Below are positions 54,082 through 63,424 of a stretch of DNA of 64,000 bases, piece after piece. A program made the position numbers and the translations under genes. Where the stretch lies: the NCBI RefSeq assembly GCF_002953255.1, contig NZ_CP026498.1, positions 10,217,919 to 10,281,918 of the forward strand. The letters run 5' to 3'. The stretch's first letter is position 1. Each line of letters starts with the position of its first letter. Under the pieces are notes generated by a model. It made no database searches, was not told the origin of the DNA, and saw only the letters and a program-made list of their open reading frames with translations. Source of the stretch: Streptomyces sp. CB01881. Its GTDB lineage: Bacteria > Actinomycetota > Actinomycetes > Streptomycetales > Streptomycetaceae.

Positions 54082-56885
54082 CCGGTACGACCGAAACGAC
54101 CGGCTCCGCCACGCCCTCGGGCTCCACGACACCGTCGGGTTCGACGGCACCGCCCGGTGCCACGACACCGCCCGTTGCCGCCGTGGCGGTCGGTTCCTCC
54201 ACGGCGACCTGGGAGGAGCGGAACAACGCGTACCTCGGTGCGGCCCTGCACTGGCTCCGCCAGCGCCTCCGGGCTCTGGCCGAGGAGGTGCCCGGCCCGG
54301 GCGGGGTGCCGGAGGCGGCCCCGGCCCCGACCGGCGCGGGAACGGCGGCCGAGACAAGAGCGGCCGGGGCAAGAGCAACCGAGACAAGAGCGGCTGAGGC
54401 AGGATCGGCCGAGGAAGCGGCAGCGGCGGGAATGGCCGCCGAGGGTACTACCGCCCCTGCGGGAGGCTCCGAAGGCCGCACCCGGGGGCTGTTCCACCGC
54501 CGCTCGAAGACAGCCGGTGCGAAGACAGCCCACCCGACGGCAGCCCACTCGAAGGCAACCCGCCGGACGGCAGCCCGTTCTGGGACCGCCCACCCGGCGG
54601 CCGACACCCGTCAGGCCCCGGCCGTTCCCGGCCCACCGGCCGCAGTCGGCGACGGCTTGCCCGGTTCGCCCGATCCGTCCGGCTCGCCCGGTTCGCCCGA
54701 TCCATCCGGCTCGCCCGGCTCGCCCGGCCGGCCCGGCCCGGATGACCCGGCGAGCGCGCTCGCGCAGGCGGCTCTGGCCCGGGACGAGGCAGCCGCCGCC
54801 GTGGTCTCGGCCCACGACCAGCTCGCCGAGCTGCTCGGCCTGACGCCGTTCGAGCGGGACGTCGTCCTGCTCGCGGCCGCCCGTGAACTCGATCCGGTGG
54901 TGGACTGGCTGAGCGCCGCGGCCGGAGCCGGCGGCCAACTGCCCGGACCGACCTTCGGCCTGGCCCTGCGCCTGTTCGACCAGCCCGCCTGGGACGCGCT
55001 CTCGCCCGAGCGGCCGCTGCGCCGCCTGCGGCTCGTCCGGCTGGAGGGCTCCGGCGGGCTGACCGCCTGCTCACTCCGGGCGGACGAACGCGTGGTCAAC
55101 TACCTGAAGGGCCTGGACCACCTCGACGAGCGGCTCGCGGACACGGTCGTCCCGCTGGAGGACGGCGGCGGGTCCGTCGAGCCGTCGCCGTCCCAGCGGG
55201 AGGCGGCGCGGACGCTGCGCGCCGGCATGCGTGCGATGGCCGCCGACGGCCGCCCGCCGGTGGTGAACCTGGTGGGACCCGACGGGCCGAGCAAGCAGCT
55301 GGTGGCGCGCGAGGTCGCGGCGGCGTTCGGCCGGACGCTGCTCAGGGTGCCGGTGCCGGCCCTCGCGGCCTCGACCGCGGCAGCCGGGGCGGCCGGCGCG
55401 ACCGCGAGGCTCTGGGAGCGGGAGGTCCTGCTCTCCCCGGTGGCCCTCTACCTGGACGCGGGGGACGAGGCCGGCGACCACGGTCCCGAGGCCGTCGCGG
55501 AGGCGGGCCGGCTGATGGCGCGACTGCCGGGGCCGGTGTTCCTGGACAGCCGTGAGGTCTGGCCGCACCTCGGCCCCGGCGCCCTGGCGGTGGACGTCGC
55601 CGGGCCCACCACGGCCGAGCAACGTGCGGTCTGGACGCAGGCCCTCGGGCCGGGCGGGGCGCAGCTCGCGGGCGAGCTCGCCGCCCAGTTCGACCTCGAC
55701 CCGGTCGCCCTGGCCCGGGTCGCGGGCTCCGTCGCCGGCGGACCGCCGGGCGAGTCCGCACAGCAGCGCAGGCACCGGGTGTGGGGCGCCTGCCTCGTGG
55801 TGTCCCGGCCGCGCCTGGACCTGCTGGCGCAGCGGCTGGAGCTGCGGGCGCGGCGCGAGGACCTGGTCCTCCCCGAGGAGGTGACGGAGCAGCTGGACCG
55901 GATCCGCGACCAGGTGCGCCGGCGGACGCTGGTCCACGAGGACTGGGGGGTGGCGGGCCGGACCAGCCGCGGCCTCGGAATCACCGCGCTGTTCGCGGGC
56001 GAGAGCGGCACCGGCAAGACCATGACCGCCGAGGTGCTGGCCCGCGAGCTCGCCCTCGACCTCTACCGGATCGATCTCTCCGCGGTGGTGAGCAAGTACA
56101 TCGGCGAGACCGAGAAGAACCTGCGCCGGCTCTTCGACGCGGCCGAGCACGGTGGCGCGATCCTCCTGTTCGACGAGGCCGACGCGCTGTTCGGCCGACG
56201 CAGCGAGGTGCGGGACAGCCATGACCGGTACGCCAACATCGAGGTCAACTACCTGCTCCAGCGCATGGAGTCGTACCGCGGCCTGGCGGTTCTGGCGACC
56301 AACATGAAGGGGGCGCTGGACCACGCCTTCAGCCGTCGGCTCCGGTTCGTACTGGACTTCCCGTTCCCGGGGCCGGTGGAGCGCGAGGCGATCTGGCAGC
56401 GGGCCTTCGCCCCGGGGGTGCGCTGCGAGCTCGACCACGCCCGGCTGTCCCGGTTCGGGCTGACCGGCGGCAGCATCCACAACATCGCGCTCAACGCCAC
56501 CTTCGCGGCCGCGGCCACGCCCGAACAGGTGGCCACCATGCCGCTGGTGCTGGCCGCGGTCCGGATGGAGTGCCGGAAGCTCGGTTTCGTCGTGGACGAG
56601 CGCGAGTTCGCGTGGGACGGGCCCGCGCCCGTCGCCACGGCGTCGTCCCCGTACAGGGTGGGCGGGACGCCGGACGGCACACCGGTCGGGACGCCGGACG
56701 GCACACCGGACGGCACGGCGGCCGCGGCGGCCGCGGCGACGTGGGGCACAGCGACGTGGGAGGCGGCGGCACGGGAGACGGCGACGCGGGAGGCGGCGAC
56801 GCGGGAGGCGGCGACGCGGGAGGCGGCGCTACAGGGGACGGCGACGGAGGAGACGGCGGACGAGGGGAGCGGACCGTGGACGTGA
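54078..56885 (+). CDS. AAA+ ATPase of the contractile injection system
   Basis: A 935-residue protein. The C-terminal AAA+ module (about residues 600-840) has Walker A GESGTGKT (641-648), Walker B LLFDEAD (D699, E700), sensor LATNMKGALDHAFSRRLRF and an Arg finger there. A second, degenerate AAA-like domain precedes it (about 330-590; GPDGPSKQ in place of a P-loop). Residues 80-225 are Ala/Thr/Ser-rich repeats and the tail has PDGT and ATREA repeats. CIS loci commonly encode such an ATPase, needed for assembly or disassembly. GTG 54078 overlaps the cap stop. Confidence 0.9.
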   Translation: MTGTTETTGSATPSGSTTPSGSTAPPGATTPPVAAVAVGSSTATWEERNNAYLGAALHWLRQRLRALAEEVPGPGGVPEAAPAPTGAGTAAETRAAGARATETRAAEAGSAEEAAAAGMAAEGTTAPAGGSEGRTRGLFHRRSKTAGAKTAHPTAAHSKATRRTAARSGTAHPAADTRQAPAVPGPPAAVGDGLPGSPDPSGSPGSPDPSGSPGSPGRPGPDDPASALAQAALARDEAAAAVVSAHDQLAELLGLTPFERDVVLLAAARELDPVVDWLSAAAGAGGQLPGPTFGLALRLFDQPAWDALSPERPLRRLRLVRLEGSGGLTACSLRADERVVNYLKGLDHLDERLADTVVPLEDGGGSVEPSPSQREAARTLRAGMRAMAADGRPPVVNLVGPDGPSKQLVAREVAAAFGRTLLRVPVPALAASTAAAGAAGATARLWEREVLLSPVALYLDAGDEAGDHGPEAVAEAGRLMARLPGPVFLDSREVWPHLGPGALAVDVAGPTTAEQRAVWTQALGPGGAQLAGELAAQFDLDPVALARVAGSVAGGPPGESAQQRRHRVWGACLVVSRPRLDLLAQRLELRARREDLVLPEEVTEQLDRIRDQVRRRTLVHEDWGVAGRTSRGLGITALFAGESGTGKTMTAEVLARELALDLYRIDLSAVVSKYIGETEKNLRRLFDAAEHGGAILLFDEADALFGRRSEVRDSHDRYANIEVNYLLQRMESYRGLAVLATNMKGALDHAFSRRLRFVLDFPFPGPVEREAIWQRAFAPGVRCELDHARLSRFGLTGGSIHNIALNATFAAAATPEQVATMPLVLAAVRMECRKLGFVVDEREFAWDGPAPVATASSPYRVGGTPDGTPVGTPDGTPDGTAAAAAAATWGTATWEAAARETATREAATREAATREAALQGTATEETADEGSGPWT
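56781..56825 (+). repeat. 15-bp tandem repeat in the AAA+ ATPase tail
   Basis: Three perfect copies of GCGACGCGGGAGGCG, encoding ATREA, with diverged copies before them. In-frame repeats of this kind change length without breaking the gene. Confidence 0.85.
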
Positions 56886-57184
56886 CCGTGCGGATCGAGC
56901 GGCTGGTTCTGGAGGGCCTGGAGCCGGCCCCGGGATCGGCCGAGCGGCTGCGGGCCGCCCTGGAGCAGGCACTGGCCGAGCGGCTCACCGAGGCGCTGGC
57001 GGCGGGCGGGCGCGTCGGCCGGCCCGGGTCCGACGCAGCCCTGACGACCGGGCCGGTGACGGTGACGGTGACCGTGCCGGGGCCGCCGGGCGGGGCGCTG
57101 AGCCCCGGGGCGGCCGCCGCCCTGGGCGGGCACACCGGTCGCGCGCTGGCGGCCGGGCTCACCGGAACAGGAGGGGCGCCATGA
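56876..57184 (+). CDS. Small conserved CIS-locus protein
   Basis: A 102-residue protein: DVTVRIERLVLEGLEPAPGSAERLRAALEQALAERLTE is a strand-turn-helix element common upstream of baseplate genes in actinomycete CIS loci; the end is Gly/Ala-rich. GTG 56876 overlaps the ATPase stop, and its own stop overlaps the next start (ATGA at 57181). The function is unknown; probably an assembly factor. Confidence 0.7.
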   Translation: MDVTVRIERLVLEGLEPAPGSAERLRAALEQALAERLTEALAAGGRVGRPGSDAALTTGPVTVTVTVPGPPGGALSPGAAAALGGHTGRALAAGLTGTGGAP

Positions 57185-57840
57185 CCGGATTCCCGCGCTC
57201 GCCGCGGCTGATGCGCGGTGGCATCGTCGAACTCGACCCGGGGTCGGGCTCGGTGCTGCGGATCATCGCGCTGCAGTACAACCCCGACAGTCTGACCCGC
57301 AGCTTCCAGGTGCAGGACACCGGCGAGGAGAAGCACCAGCGGTCCCAGCCGCTCCGCTTCAAGGCCCCGCCCGTGGAGACCGTCAAGGTGGAGGCGGAGC
57401 TGGACGCGGCCGACCAGCTGGAGTTCCCGGACCGGTTCCCGGACGCCGGCCAGGTCGGGGTGCACCCCCAACTCGCCGCCCTGGAGCTGCTGGTCTACCC
57501 GACGGTGGGGCAGCTCGTCGCGGCGGACCAGTCGGCCGCGGCCGGCTCGCTGGAGATCCTGCCGATGGAGGCGCCGGTGACCGTCTTCGTCTGGAGCCCG
57601 AGCCGGATCATGCCGGTCCGGATCACCGAGCTGTCCGTGACCGAGGAGGCCTTCGACCCGGCCCTCAACCCGCTCCGGGCCAAGGTGCAGCTGGGCATGC
57701 GGGTGCTCTCGGTGAACGACGTCGGCTTCGACCACCGGGCCGGCGGGCTGTACCTGGCCCACCAGCGCCGGCTGGAGGCCCTGGCCGCCCGAGCCGGCGG
57801 CGGCAGCTTCGCGGCACTCGGCATCGGAGGGCTGACATGA
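57181..57840 (+). CDS. CIS baseplate adaptor, tube-hub interface type
   Basis: A 219-residue protein: IIALQYNPDSLTRSFQVQDTGEEKHQRSQPLRFKAPPVETVKVEAELDA, HPQLAALELLVYP and the strand-rich region FVWSPSRIMPVRITELSVTEEAFDPALNPLRAKVQLGMRVL match the conserved phage-like protein encoded just before the LysM/hub genes (Pvc5/7-like position). It probably connects tube and hub. ATG 57181 and the ATGA overlap with 57837 are clear. Confidence 0.82.
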   Translation: MTGFPRSPRLMRGGIVELDPGSGSVLRIIALQYNPDSLTRSFQVQDTGEEKHQRSQPLRFKAPPVETVKVEAELDAADQLEFPDRFPDAGQVGVHPQLAALELLVYPTVGQLVAADQSAAAGSLEILPMEAPVTVFVWSPSRIMPVRITELSVTEEAFDPALNPLRAKVQLGMRVLSVNDVGFDHRAGGLYLAHQRRLEALAARAGGGSFAALGIGGLT

Positions 57841-58283
57841 CGACACCCCCCTTCCCGCTGCTCGGCACACCCGGCTTCCCGCTGACCGGAACACCTGGCT
57901 TCCAACTGCCCGGCGCCCCCGGCTTCCCGATGCCGGGCACACCGGTCGGCCCGCCGCAGCCGCCCGAGGCGCCCGCCTTCCCCGTCGGCAGCCGCTATGC
58001 CGGGCTGCCGCTGGCCGTCGCCGAGCTGGACGGGCGTCAGGTGCGCTACGTCACCCGCCGGTTCGTGCCGCAGCCGGACTGCTTCGCGCTGCTGCGTGAG
58101 CACACCGTCGTGGAGGGGGAGCGCCCCGACACCGTGGCGGCGGCCGAGCTCGGCGATCCGGAGCGGTCCTGGCTGCTCTGCGACGCCAACGGGGTCCTCG
58201 ACCCGGCGGAGCTGACGGCCACCGTCGGCCGCCGGCTGCGCATCACGCTGCCCGAGGGCGTGCCGGGGGTCGCCGATGCTTAG
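57837..58283 (+). CDS. LysM/gp53-like baseplate protein
   Basis: A 148-residue protein with a Pro/Gly-rich start (TPGF repeats, residues 8-45). The rest, CFALLREHTVVEGERPDTVAAAELGDPERSWLLCDANGVLDPAELTATVGRRLRITLP, has the LysM-like pattern of small baseplate adaptors (GD..W..D.N). ATG 57837 overlaps the upstream stop; it overlaps the hub gene by 8 bp. Confidence 0.82.
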   Translation: MTTPPFPLLGTPGFPLTGTPGFQLPGAPGFPMPGTPVGPPQPPEAPAFPVGSRYAGLPLAVAELDGRQVRYVTRRFVPQPDCFALLREHTVVEGERPDTVAAAELGDPERSWLLCDANGVLDPAELTATVGRRLRITLPEGVPGVADA

Positions 58284-59412
58284 CGGACCGGTCCACCTCA
58301 CCCTGTTGGCCGGTCCCGCGGTGCCGGTGCCGGTGCCCCGCTTCGTCCTGGACTCGCTCACCGGGGTGACGGTCCGCAGCACGGCCGAGCCGGGCAGGCA
58401 GAGCGCCTTCGAGCTCACCTTCGAGCTGGAGAAGAACTCGCCGGTGCCCACGGTCTTCCTGCTGGTGGGCGGGGGCCTGCCGCCGGTGCTCCGGGTCGTG
58501 GTCGCGGTGACCGTCGGCGGCGCGCCCGACGTGCTGATCGACGGGGTCGTCACCTCCACCGGCCTGGTACCGGGAGCGGATGGCGGCCCGTCCGTGCTCA
58601 CCGTCCACGGCATGGACCTGACCGCGCTGATGGAGCGGATCGACGGTACCGGGACGCCCTTCCCGGCGCTGCCGGTGGCGGCCCGGGTGCTCACGGTGCT
58701 GGCCAAGTACGCCGCGCTCGGCGTCGTTCCGGCCGTCGTCCCGAGCCTGGTCGCCGACGTGCCCAACCCGCTGGAGCGGATCCCCGTCCAGCACGGCACG
58801 GACCTCGCCTACCTGCGGAGGATGGCCGCCCGCTCCGGCTACGTCTTCACCCACATCCCCGGGCCCGTCCCGGGCGCCAGCATCGCCTACTGGGGCCCGC
58901 AGGCCAAGATCGGCCTGCCGCAGCCCGCGCTCACCGTTGACTCGGACGTGCAGACCAACGTCGAGTCGCTCAGCTTCAGTTACGACGCGGAGAGTGCCAC
59001 GCTTCCGGTGGTCTTCATCCAGAACCAGCAGACCAAGGCGGTCGTCCCGGTCCCGATCCCGGACGTCTCGCCGCTCAACCCGCCACTGGGGCTGGTCCAG
59101 CCCCCGCCCACCAGGCTCCGCTACATCCGGGAGACCGCCAAGCTCGGCGTCGCCGAGGCCGTGCTGCTCGGCATGGCGAAGGCCGCCACCTCGGCGGACG
59201 CGGTCAAGGCCGAGGGCAGCCTGGACGTCCAGCGGTACGGGCAGGTCCTCAAGCCCCGGTCGCTGGTCGGCGTCCGGGGCGCCGGGACGGCGTTCGACGG
59301 GCTCTACTTCGTCCGGTCGGTGGACCACCGGCTCCGACGCGGCTCCTTCACCCAGCAGTTCAGCCTCGTCCGCAACGGACTCGTTTCGACCCTTCCGGTG
59401 GTGCCGGTATGA
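58276..59412 (+). CDS. Baseplate hub protein (gp27/phage late control D-like)
   Basis: A 378-residue protein resembling the hub part of VgrG and the phage D protein: VPRFVLDSLTGVTVRSTAEPGRQSAFELTFELEKNS at the start, and YAALGVVPAVVPSLV, HGTDLAYLRRMAARSGYVFTHIPG in the middle. Here hub and spike are separate genes; in VgrG they are fused. It overlaps the spike gene (ATGA at 59409). The trimeric hub should sit under the tube and hold the spike. Confidence 0.88.
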   Translation: MLSGPVHLTLLAGPAVPVPVPRFVLDSLTGVTVRSTAEPGRQSAFELTFELEKNSPVPTVFLLVGGGLPPVLRVVVAVTVGGAPDVLIDGVVTSTGLVPGADGGPSVLTVHGMDLTALMERIDGTGTPFPALPVAARVLTVLAKYAALGVVPAVVPSLVADVPNPLERIPVQHGTDLAYLRRMAARSGYVFTHIPGPVPGASIAYWGPQAKIGLPQPALTVDSDVQTNVESLSFSYDAESATLPVVFIQNQQTKAVVPVPIPDVSPLNPPLGLVQPPPTRLRYIRETAKLGVAEAVLLGMAKAATSADAVKAEGSLDVQRYGQVLKPRSLVGVRGAGTAFDGLYFVRSVDHRLRRGSFTQQFSLVRNGLVSTLPVVPV

Positions 59413-59981
59413 CCATGACCGACGACGGCGACCTCGTCGTCCCGGCCGGCGGCGCCGACGACTCCGCGGGGGGCGGGGGCAGCCGGTTCTACGGCAAGTA
59501 CCGCGGTACCGTCGTCGGCAACGTCGACCCGCTCGGGATCGGCCGGATCCAGGCCCTGGTACCGGACGTCTCCGCCGTCCTCCCGTCCTCCTGGGCGATG
59601 CCCTGCGTCCCCGTCACCGGCCCGCAGAGCGGCGTCTTCGTGCTGCCGCCGATCGGCGCCGGGGTCTGGGTGGAGTTCGAGCAGGGCGACCCGGACTACC
59701 CGGTCTGGACCGGCGGCTTCTGGGGCAGCCCCGCCGAGACGCCCGCGCTCGCCCGGGCCGGAAATCCGGCGAGCCCGAGCATCGTCCTGCAGACCGTCGG
59801 CCAGAACACGATCTCCGTCTCCGACGCGCCCGGCGCGGCCGGCGGGATCCTCCTCAAGTCCGGCCTCGCCTCGATCACGGTCAACCAGCAGGGCATCACC
59901 ATCCAGAACGGCCAGGGGGCCAGCCTCGTGCTCACCGGCCCGCAGGTCAACGTCAACCTCGGCGCACTCACCGTGCAGTGA
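59409..59981 (+). CDS. Spike protein (gp5/baseplate assembly protein V-like)
   Basis: A 190-residue protein: YRGTVVGNVDPLGIGRIQALVPDVS, SSWAMPCVPVTG and PPIGAGVWVEFEQGDPDYPVWTGGFWG are the OB-fold of phage protein V/gp5, and the C-terminal IVLQTVGQNTISVSDAPGAAGGILLKSGLASITVNQQGITIQNG is a short beta-helix. It forms the trimeric needle that carries the PAAR tip encoded next. Confidence 0.92.
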   Translation: MTMTDDGDLVVPAGGADDSAGGGGSRFYGKYRGTVVGNVDPLGIGRIQALVPDVSAVLPSSWAMPCVPVTGPQSGVFVLPPIGAGVWVEFEQGDPDYPVWTGGFWGSPAETPALARAGNPASPSIVLQTVGQNTISVSDAPGAAGGILLKSGLASITVNQQGITIQNGQGASLVLTGPQVNVNLGALTVQ

Positions 59982-60005
59982 CCCGGGTCCGGAGGGGAGA
60001 CACCC

Positions 60006-60329
60006 ATGCCAGGAGCGATCCTGCACCAGGGCGCGGTCGTCCAGTGCCCGCACGGCGGACGCGCGAACCCGCCGAGCGCCGACCCGCGCGTGTGCGTCGG
60101 CGGCCTGCCGGTCTGGCTGCAACCGGTTCCGGCCCTCGTCGTCGGCTGCGCCCTGCCACCGCCGCCCGCCGCCAACGGCCCCTGCGTGACCGCCTCCTGG
60201 TCGACGGGATCGCTACGGGTCCAGGCCGACGGGGTGCCCCTGCTGCTCCTCGACAGCCAGGCCACCACCGTGCCGAGCGGGACACCGCTGGTCCCGGTCT
60301 CTGCGCAGCAGCGGGTGATCGCCGTATGA
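60006..60329 (+). CDS. PAAR-like spike tip protein
   Basis: A 107-residue protein: GAILHQGAVVQCPHGGRANPPSADPRVCVGGLPV resembles DUF4280/PAAR-like tips, with two Cys and a His that may bind a metal at the needle point. Many Gly and short strands follow. ATG 60006 follows GGAGGGGAGA. It overlaps the gp25 start (ATGA at 60326). Confidence 0.88.
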   Translation: MPGAILHQGAVVQCPHGGRANPPSADPRVCVGGLPVWLQPVPALVVGCALPPPPAANGPCVTASWSTGSLRVQADGVPLLLLDSQATTVPSGTPLVPVSAQQRVIAV

Positions 60330-60715
60330 GCTCTCCCACGCCCGGCCGGGTCGACGTGGCGTTCCCGTTCCGCTTCGACGAGCGAGGCCGCACCGCCGGG
60401 CCCGCCGACTACGACCGGCACGTCCGCGACCTGCTCGAACAGCTCCTCTTCACCGCCCCCGGCGAACGGGTCAACCGGCCGGACTTCGGCTGCGGGCTGA
60501 ACCAGCTCCTCTTCGGCCCCAACAGCCCCGAACTCGCCGCCACCGTCGAGTACACCGCCCGGGCGGCGGTCCAGCGCTGGCTCGGCGACGTGCTCGACCT
60601 GGTCGAACTGCGCGCCACCGCCGTCGAGTCGGTGCTCACCGTCGAGGTCCGCTACGTGGTGCGCCGCACCCGGCAGGCGGCCGAGGCCCGCTTCGCCCGG
60701 GAGGTCCCGCGATGA
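60326..60715 (+). CDS. Baseplate wedge protein gp25/GpW-like
   Basis: A 129-residue protein: VDVAFPFRFDERGRTAGPADYDRHVRDLLEQLLFTAPGERVNRPDFGCGLNQLLFGPN is the gp25 family (the GERxxRPDFGCGL element). It is homologous to the sheath C-terminal domain and nucleates sheath assembly on the baseplate. ATG 60326 overlaps the PAAR stop, and its stop overlaps 60712. Confidence 0.93.
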   Translation: MSSPTPGRVDVAFPFRFDERGRTAGPADYDRHVRDLLEQLLFTAPGERVNRPDFGCGLNQLLFGPNSPELAATVEYTARAAVQRWLGDVLDLVELRATAVESVLTVEVRYVVRRTRQAAEARFAREVPR

Positions 60716-63372
60716 CCGGCCACCTGGTCCCCGATCGCCCCGCGGCCACGTACGGCCCCGGTGCTCCGGCCGGCGCGCCGGCCGCGAACGACCCGGCCAC
60801 CGTGCCCGGGACGGACTGCGCCGTGGAGTGCACCGTCGACCACCGCCGCGAGCTGGTGATCGCCCACGGCCTCAACGGGATCGACGGGATCGAGGTCTCG
60901 GACCCCAACCCCGCCGACGGCACGGTGGTGCTCTGCGTCGGCCTGCTCGGCCCGGTCCCGGACAACCTGACGGTGGCCAACCTGCGGATCGACGCCGAGC
61001 CGGGCGCCCGGCGGGTGCGGGTGCTCGGCGTCCGCGCCCGGCCACCACACACGGAGGACGAGGACGGCTGCCTGGAGGTCACCCTCGACCGGCCGGGCGA
61101 CACCACCACCTACCACCTCGCCGTCGTCGAACCGGGGCCGCACGGCCACCCCGGCCGACAGCCCCGGCACGGCTTCGACCTCCGCCACCACCGCGCGCCG
61201 TTCGGCTTCTGCGCGGGCCGCGCCGCCGAGGCCGACTGCCCCGCCGGGCCCGCCTGCCCGCCCGTCCCGGTGACCCCCGCCGCGCTCGACTACCTGGCCA
61301 AGGACTACGCCTCCTTCCGCCGCCTCGTGCTCGACCGGCTCGGGTTGCTCGTCCCGGGCTGGCGGGAGCGCCACGTCCCCGACCTCGGCGTCACCCTGGC
61401 CGAGCTGATCGCCTACGCCGCCGACCGGCTCAGCTACTACCAGGACGCCGTCGCCACCGAGGCCTACCTGGGCACCGCCCGGCGCCGCATCTCGGTGCGC
61501 CGCCACGCCCGGCTGGTCGACTACCGGCTGCACGAGGGCTGCAACGCACGGGCCTTCGTCACCGTCGAGGTCGGACGCGAGCCCTCCCCGCCCTGGCGTG
61601 CCGACCAGGTCGCCCTGCTCACCGGCTACCCGGGGGCCCCGCCCCCCGGCCTCCCGCTGCGCTGGGAGGACCTGCCCCCGCAGGCCCTCGACGGCGGCCA
61701 CGTCTTCGAACCACTGGCCGCCGACCCCGCCGCCCCGCTGCGGCTCTTCCCCGGGCACGGTCTGATCCGCATCCACGACTGGGGCGACGGCCAGTGCTGC
61801 CTGCCGGCCGGCGCAACCTCCGTGACCCTGGTCGACCGGACCCCGGCCGGCCCGCTGCGCCTGGCCGCCGGGGACCTCCTGGTACTGGAGGAGGTCCTCG
61901 GGCCCCGCACCGGCCGCCCGGGCGATGCCGACCCGGCCCACCGGCACGTCGTCCGGCTCGCCTGGGTGCGGCGCGCGCACGACGAGGTGCTCGACACCCC
62001 GCTGCTGGAGGCGGGCTGGTCCACGGCGGACGCCCTGCCGTTCCCGCTCTGCGTCTCCGCCCTCGGGCCCGCCCCGGACTGCCGCCCGCTGGGCGACGTC
62101 AGCGTCGCCCGCGGCAACGTCCTCCTGGTCGACCACGGCACCTGGACGGAGGAGCCGCTCGGCCCGGTGCCGGGCACGACCGAACCCCCGCGCTGCGCGG
62201 GGGAGTGCCGCCCGGCCGAGGAGCCGCCGGCCCCGGCCCGCTTCCGCCCCCGGCTCGGACGGCCGGGCGTCACCCACGCCGAACCGCTGCCCGGCCCGTC
62301 CGGCTGCGGCTGCCCGGCCACCGCCGCCGAGCTGCTGCGCCGCGACCCGCGCCGCGCGGTGCCCGCGGTCGCGCTCACCGAGACCGCCGGGCAGCCCGGC
62401 TGGCAGCCGGTGCCCGACCTCCTCGCGGCAGGGCCGGACGACCGGGTGTTCGCCGTCGAGACGGACGACGAGCGGGTCTCCTGGCTGCGCTTCGGCGACG
62501 ACCGCACCGGCCGCCGGCCCGGGCCCGGCAGCTCCTTCACCGCCCGTTACCGGGTGGGCGGCGGACCGGAGGGCAACGTCGGGGCGGAGACGATCGTGCA
62601 CCTGGCGCTGCGTCCCGGCACGGGCGGGCAGGACATCGTCACCCGGCCCCGGAACCCGCTGCCCGCGGTCGGCGGCGCCGCTCCCGAAACGCCGGCCGAG
62701 GCCCGGGCGGCCATCCCGGTCGCCTTCCGCGCCACCCGCGAACGGGCCGTCATCGCCGACGACTACGCCGAGCTGGCCCGGCGGGCGGGCGGCGACCGGC
62801 TCCAGGGCGCGGCCGCCGAGCTGGTCTGGACGGGCAGCTGGTACGAGGCCGACGTCACGCTCGACCCGCGCGCCGGCGGCGGTCCGGCGGACTGCGCGTG
62901 CGGAGCGCCCCCGGGCTGCGACGACGTGGCCTGCACCGTGCACGAGGCCACCGAGGCCCTGGAACGGGCCCGCCGGCTCGGCCACGAGCTGCGGGTCACC
63001 CCGGCCACCGAGGTGCCCGTCGAGATCGAACTCACCGTCTGCGTCCAGCCCTTCCACGTCCGGGCGCAGGTCGCGCAGGCCCTGCGCGAGGAGTTCTCGG
63101 CCGACGTCCTGCCGGACGCCCGGCCCGCCTTCTTCCACCCGGACCGGTGGGGCTTCGGCGACGGCGTCCACGTCAGCCGGGTCCTCGCCGCCGCCCAGGC
63201 GGTGCCCGGGGTCGCCTCCGCCGAGGTCACCCGGCTGCTCCGGCAGGGCGAGCCGGACCAGGGCGCCCTCGCCCGGGGCGTCCTCGCGGTCGGCCCGCAC
63301 GAGGTCGTCGTCGTGGACAACACCCGGCCGCGCAGCGGCCGGTTCACCGCCGTCGCGGGAGGCGGCCGGTGA
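60712..63372 (+). CDS. Large baseplate protein (gpJ/gp6-like)
   Basis: An 886-residue protein. YLAKDYASFRRLVLDRLGLLVPGWRERHVPDLGVTLAELIAYAADRLSYYQDAVATEAYLGTARRRISVRRHARLVDY is the hallmark of the putative baseplate assembly family in actinomycete CIS. RVSWLRFGDDRTGRRPGPGSSFTARYRVGGGPEGNVG and the final LRQGEPDQGALARGVLAVGPHEVVVVDN agree. Cys-rich segments (CPAGPACPPV; CACGAPPGCDDVAC) are unusual and may bind metal. It forms the baseplate wedge. ATG 60712 overlaps the gp25 stop. Confidence 0.92.
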   Translation: MTGHLVPDRPAATYGPGAPAGAPAANDPATVPGTDCAVECTVDHRRELVIAHGLNGIDGIEVSDPNPADGTVVLCVGLLGPVPDNLTVANLRIDAEPGARRVRVLGVRARPPHTEDEDGCLEVTLDRPGDTTTYHLAVVEPGPHGHPGRQPRHGFDLRHHRAPFGFCAGRAAEADCPAGPACPPVPVTPAALDYLAKDYASFRRLVLDRLGLLVPGWRERHVPDLGVTLAELIAYAADRLSYYQDAVATEAYLGTARRRISVRRHARLVDYRLHEGCNARAFVTVEVGREPSPPWRADQVALLTGYPGAPPPGLPLRWEDLPPQALDGGHVFEPLAADPAAPLRLFPGHGLIRIHDWGDGQCCLPAGATSVTLVDRTPAGPLRLAAGDLLVLEEVLGPRTGRPGDADPAHRHVVRLAWVRRAHDEVLDTPLLEAGWSTADALPFPLCVSALGPAPDCRPLGDVSVARGNVLLVDHGTWTEEPLGPVPGTTEPPRCAGECRPAEEPPAPARFRPRLGRPGVTHAEPLPGPSGCGCPATAAELLRRDPRRAVPAVALTETAGQPGWQPVPDLLAAGPDDRVFAVETDDERVSWLRFGDDRTGRRPGPGSSFTARYRVGGGPEGNVGAETIVHLALRPGTGGQDIVTRPRNPLPAVGGAAPETPAEARAAIPVAFRATRERAVIADDYAELARRAGGDRLQGAAAELVWTGSWYEADVTLDPRAGGGPADCACGAPPGCDDVACTVHEATEALERARRLGHELRVTPATEVPVEIELTVCVQPFHVRAQVAQALREEFSADVLPDARPAFFHPDRWGFGDGVHVSRVLAAAQAVPGVASAEVTRLLRQGEPDQGALARGVLAVGPHEVVVVDNTRPRSGRFTAVAGGGR

Positions 63373-63424
63373 ACCGGCGGACCACCACGGGGTGCGCCGA
63401 GGCCGGGCCCGGAGAGGAGTGCGC

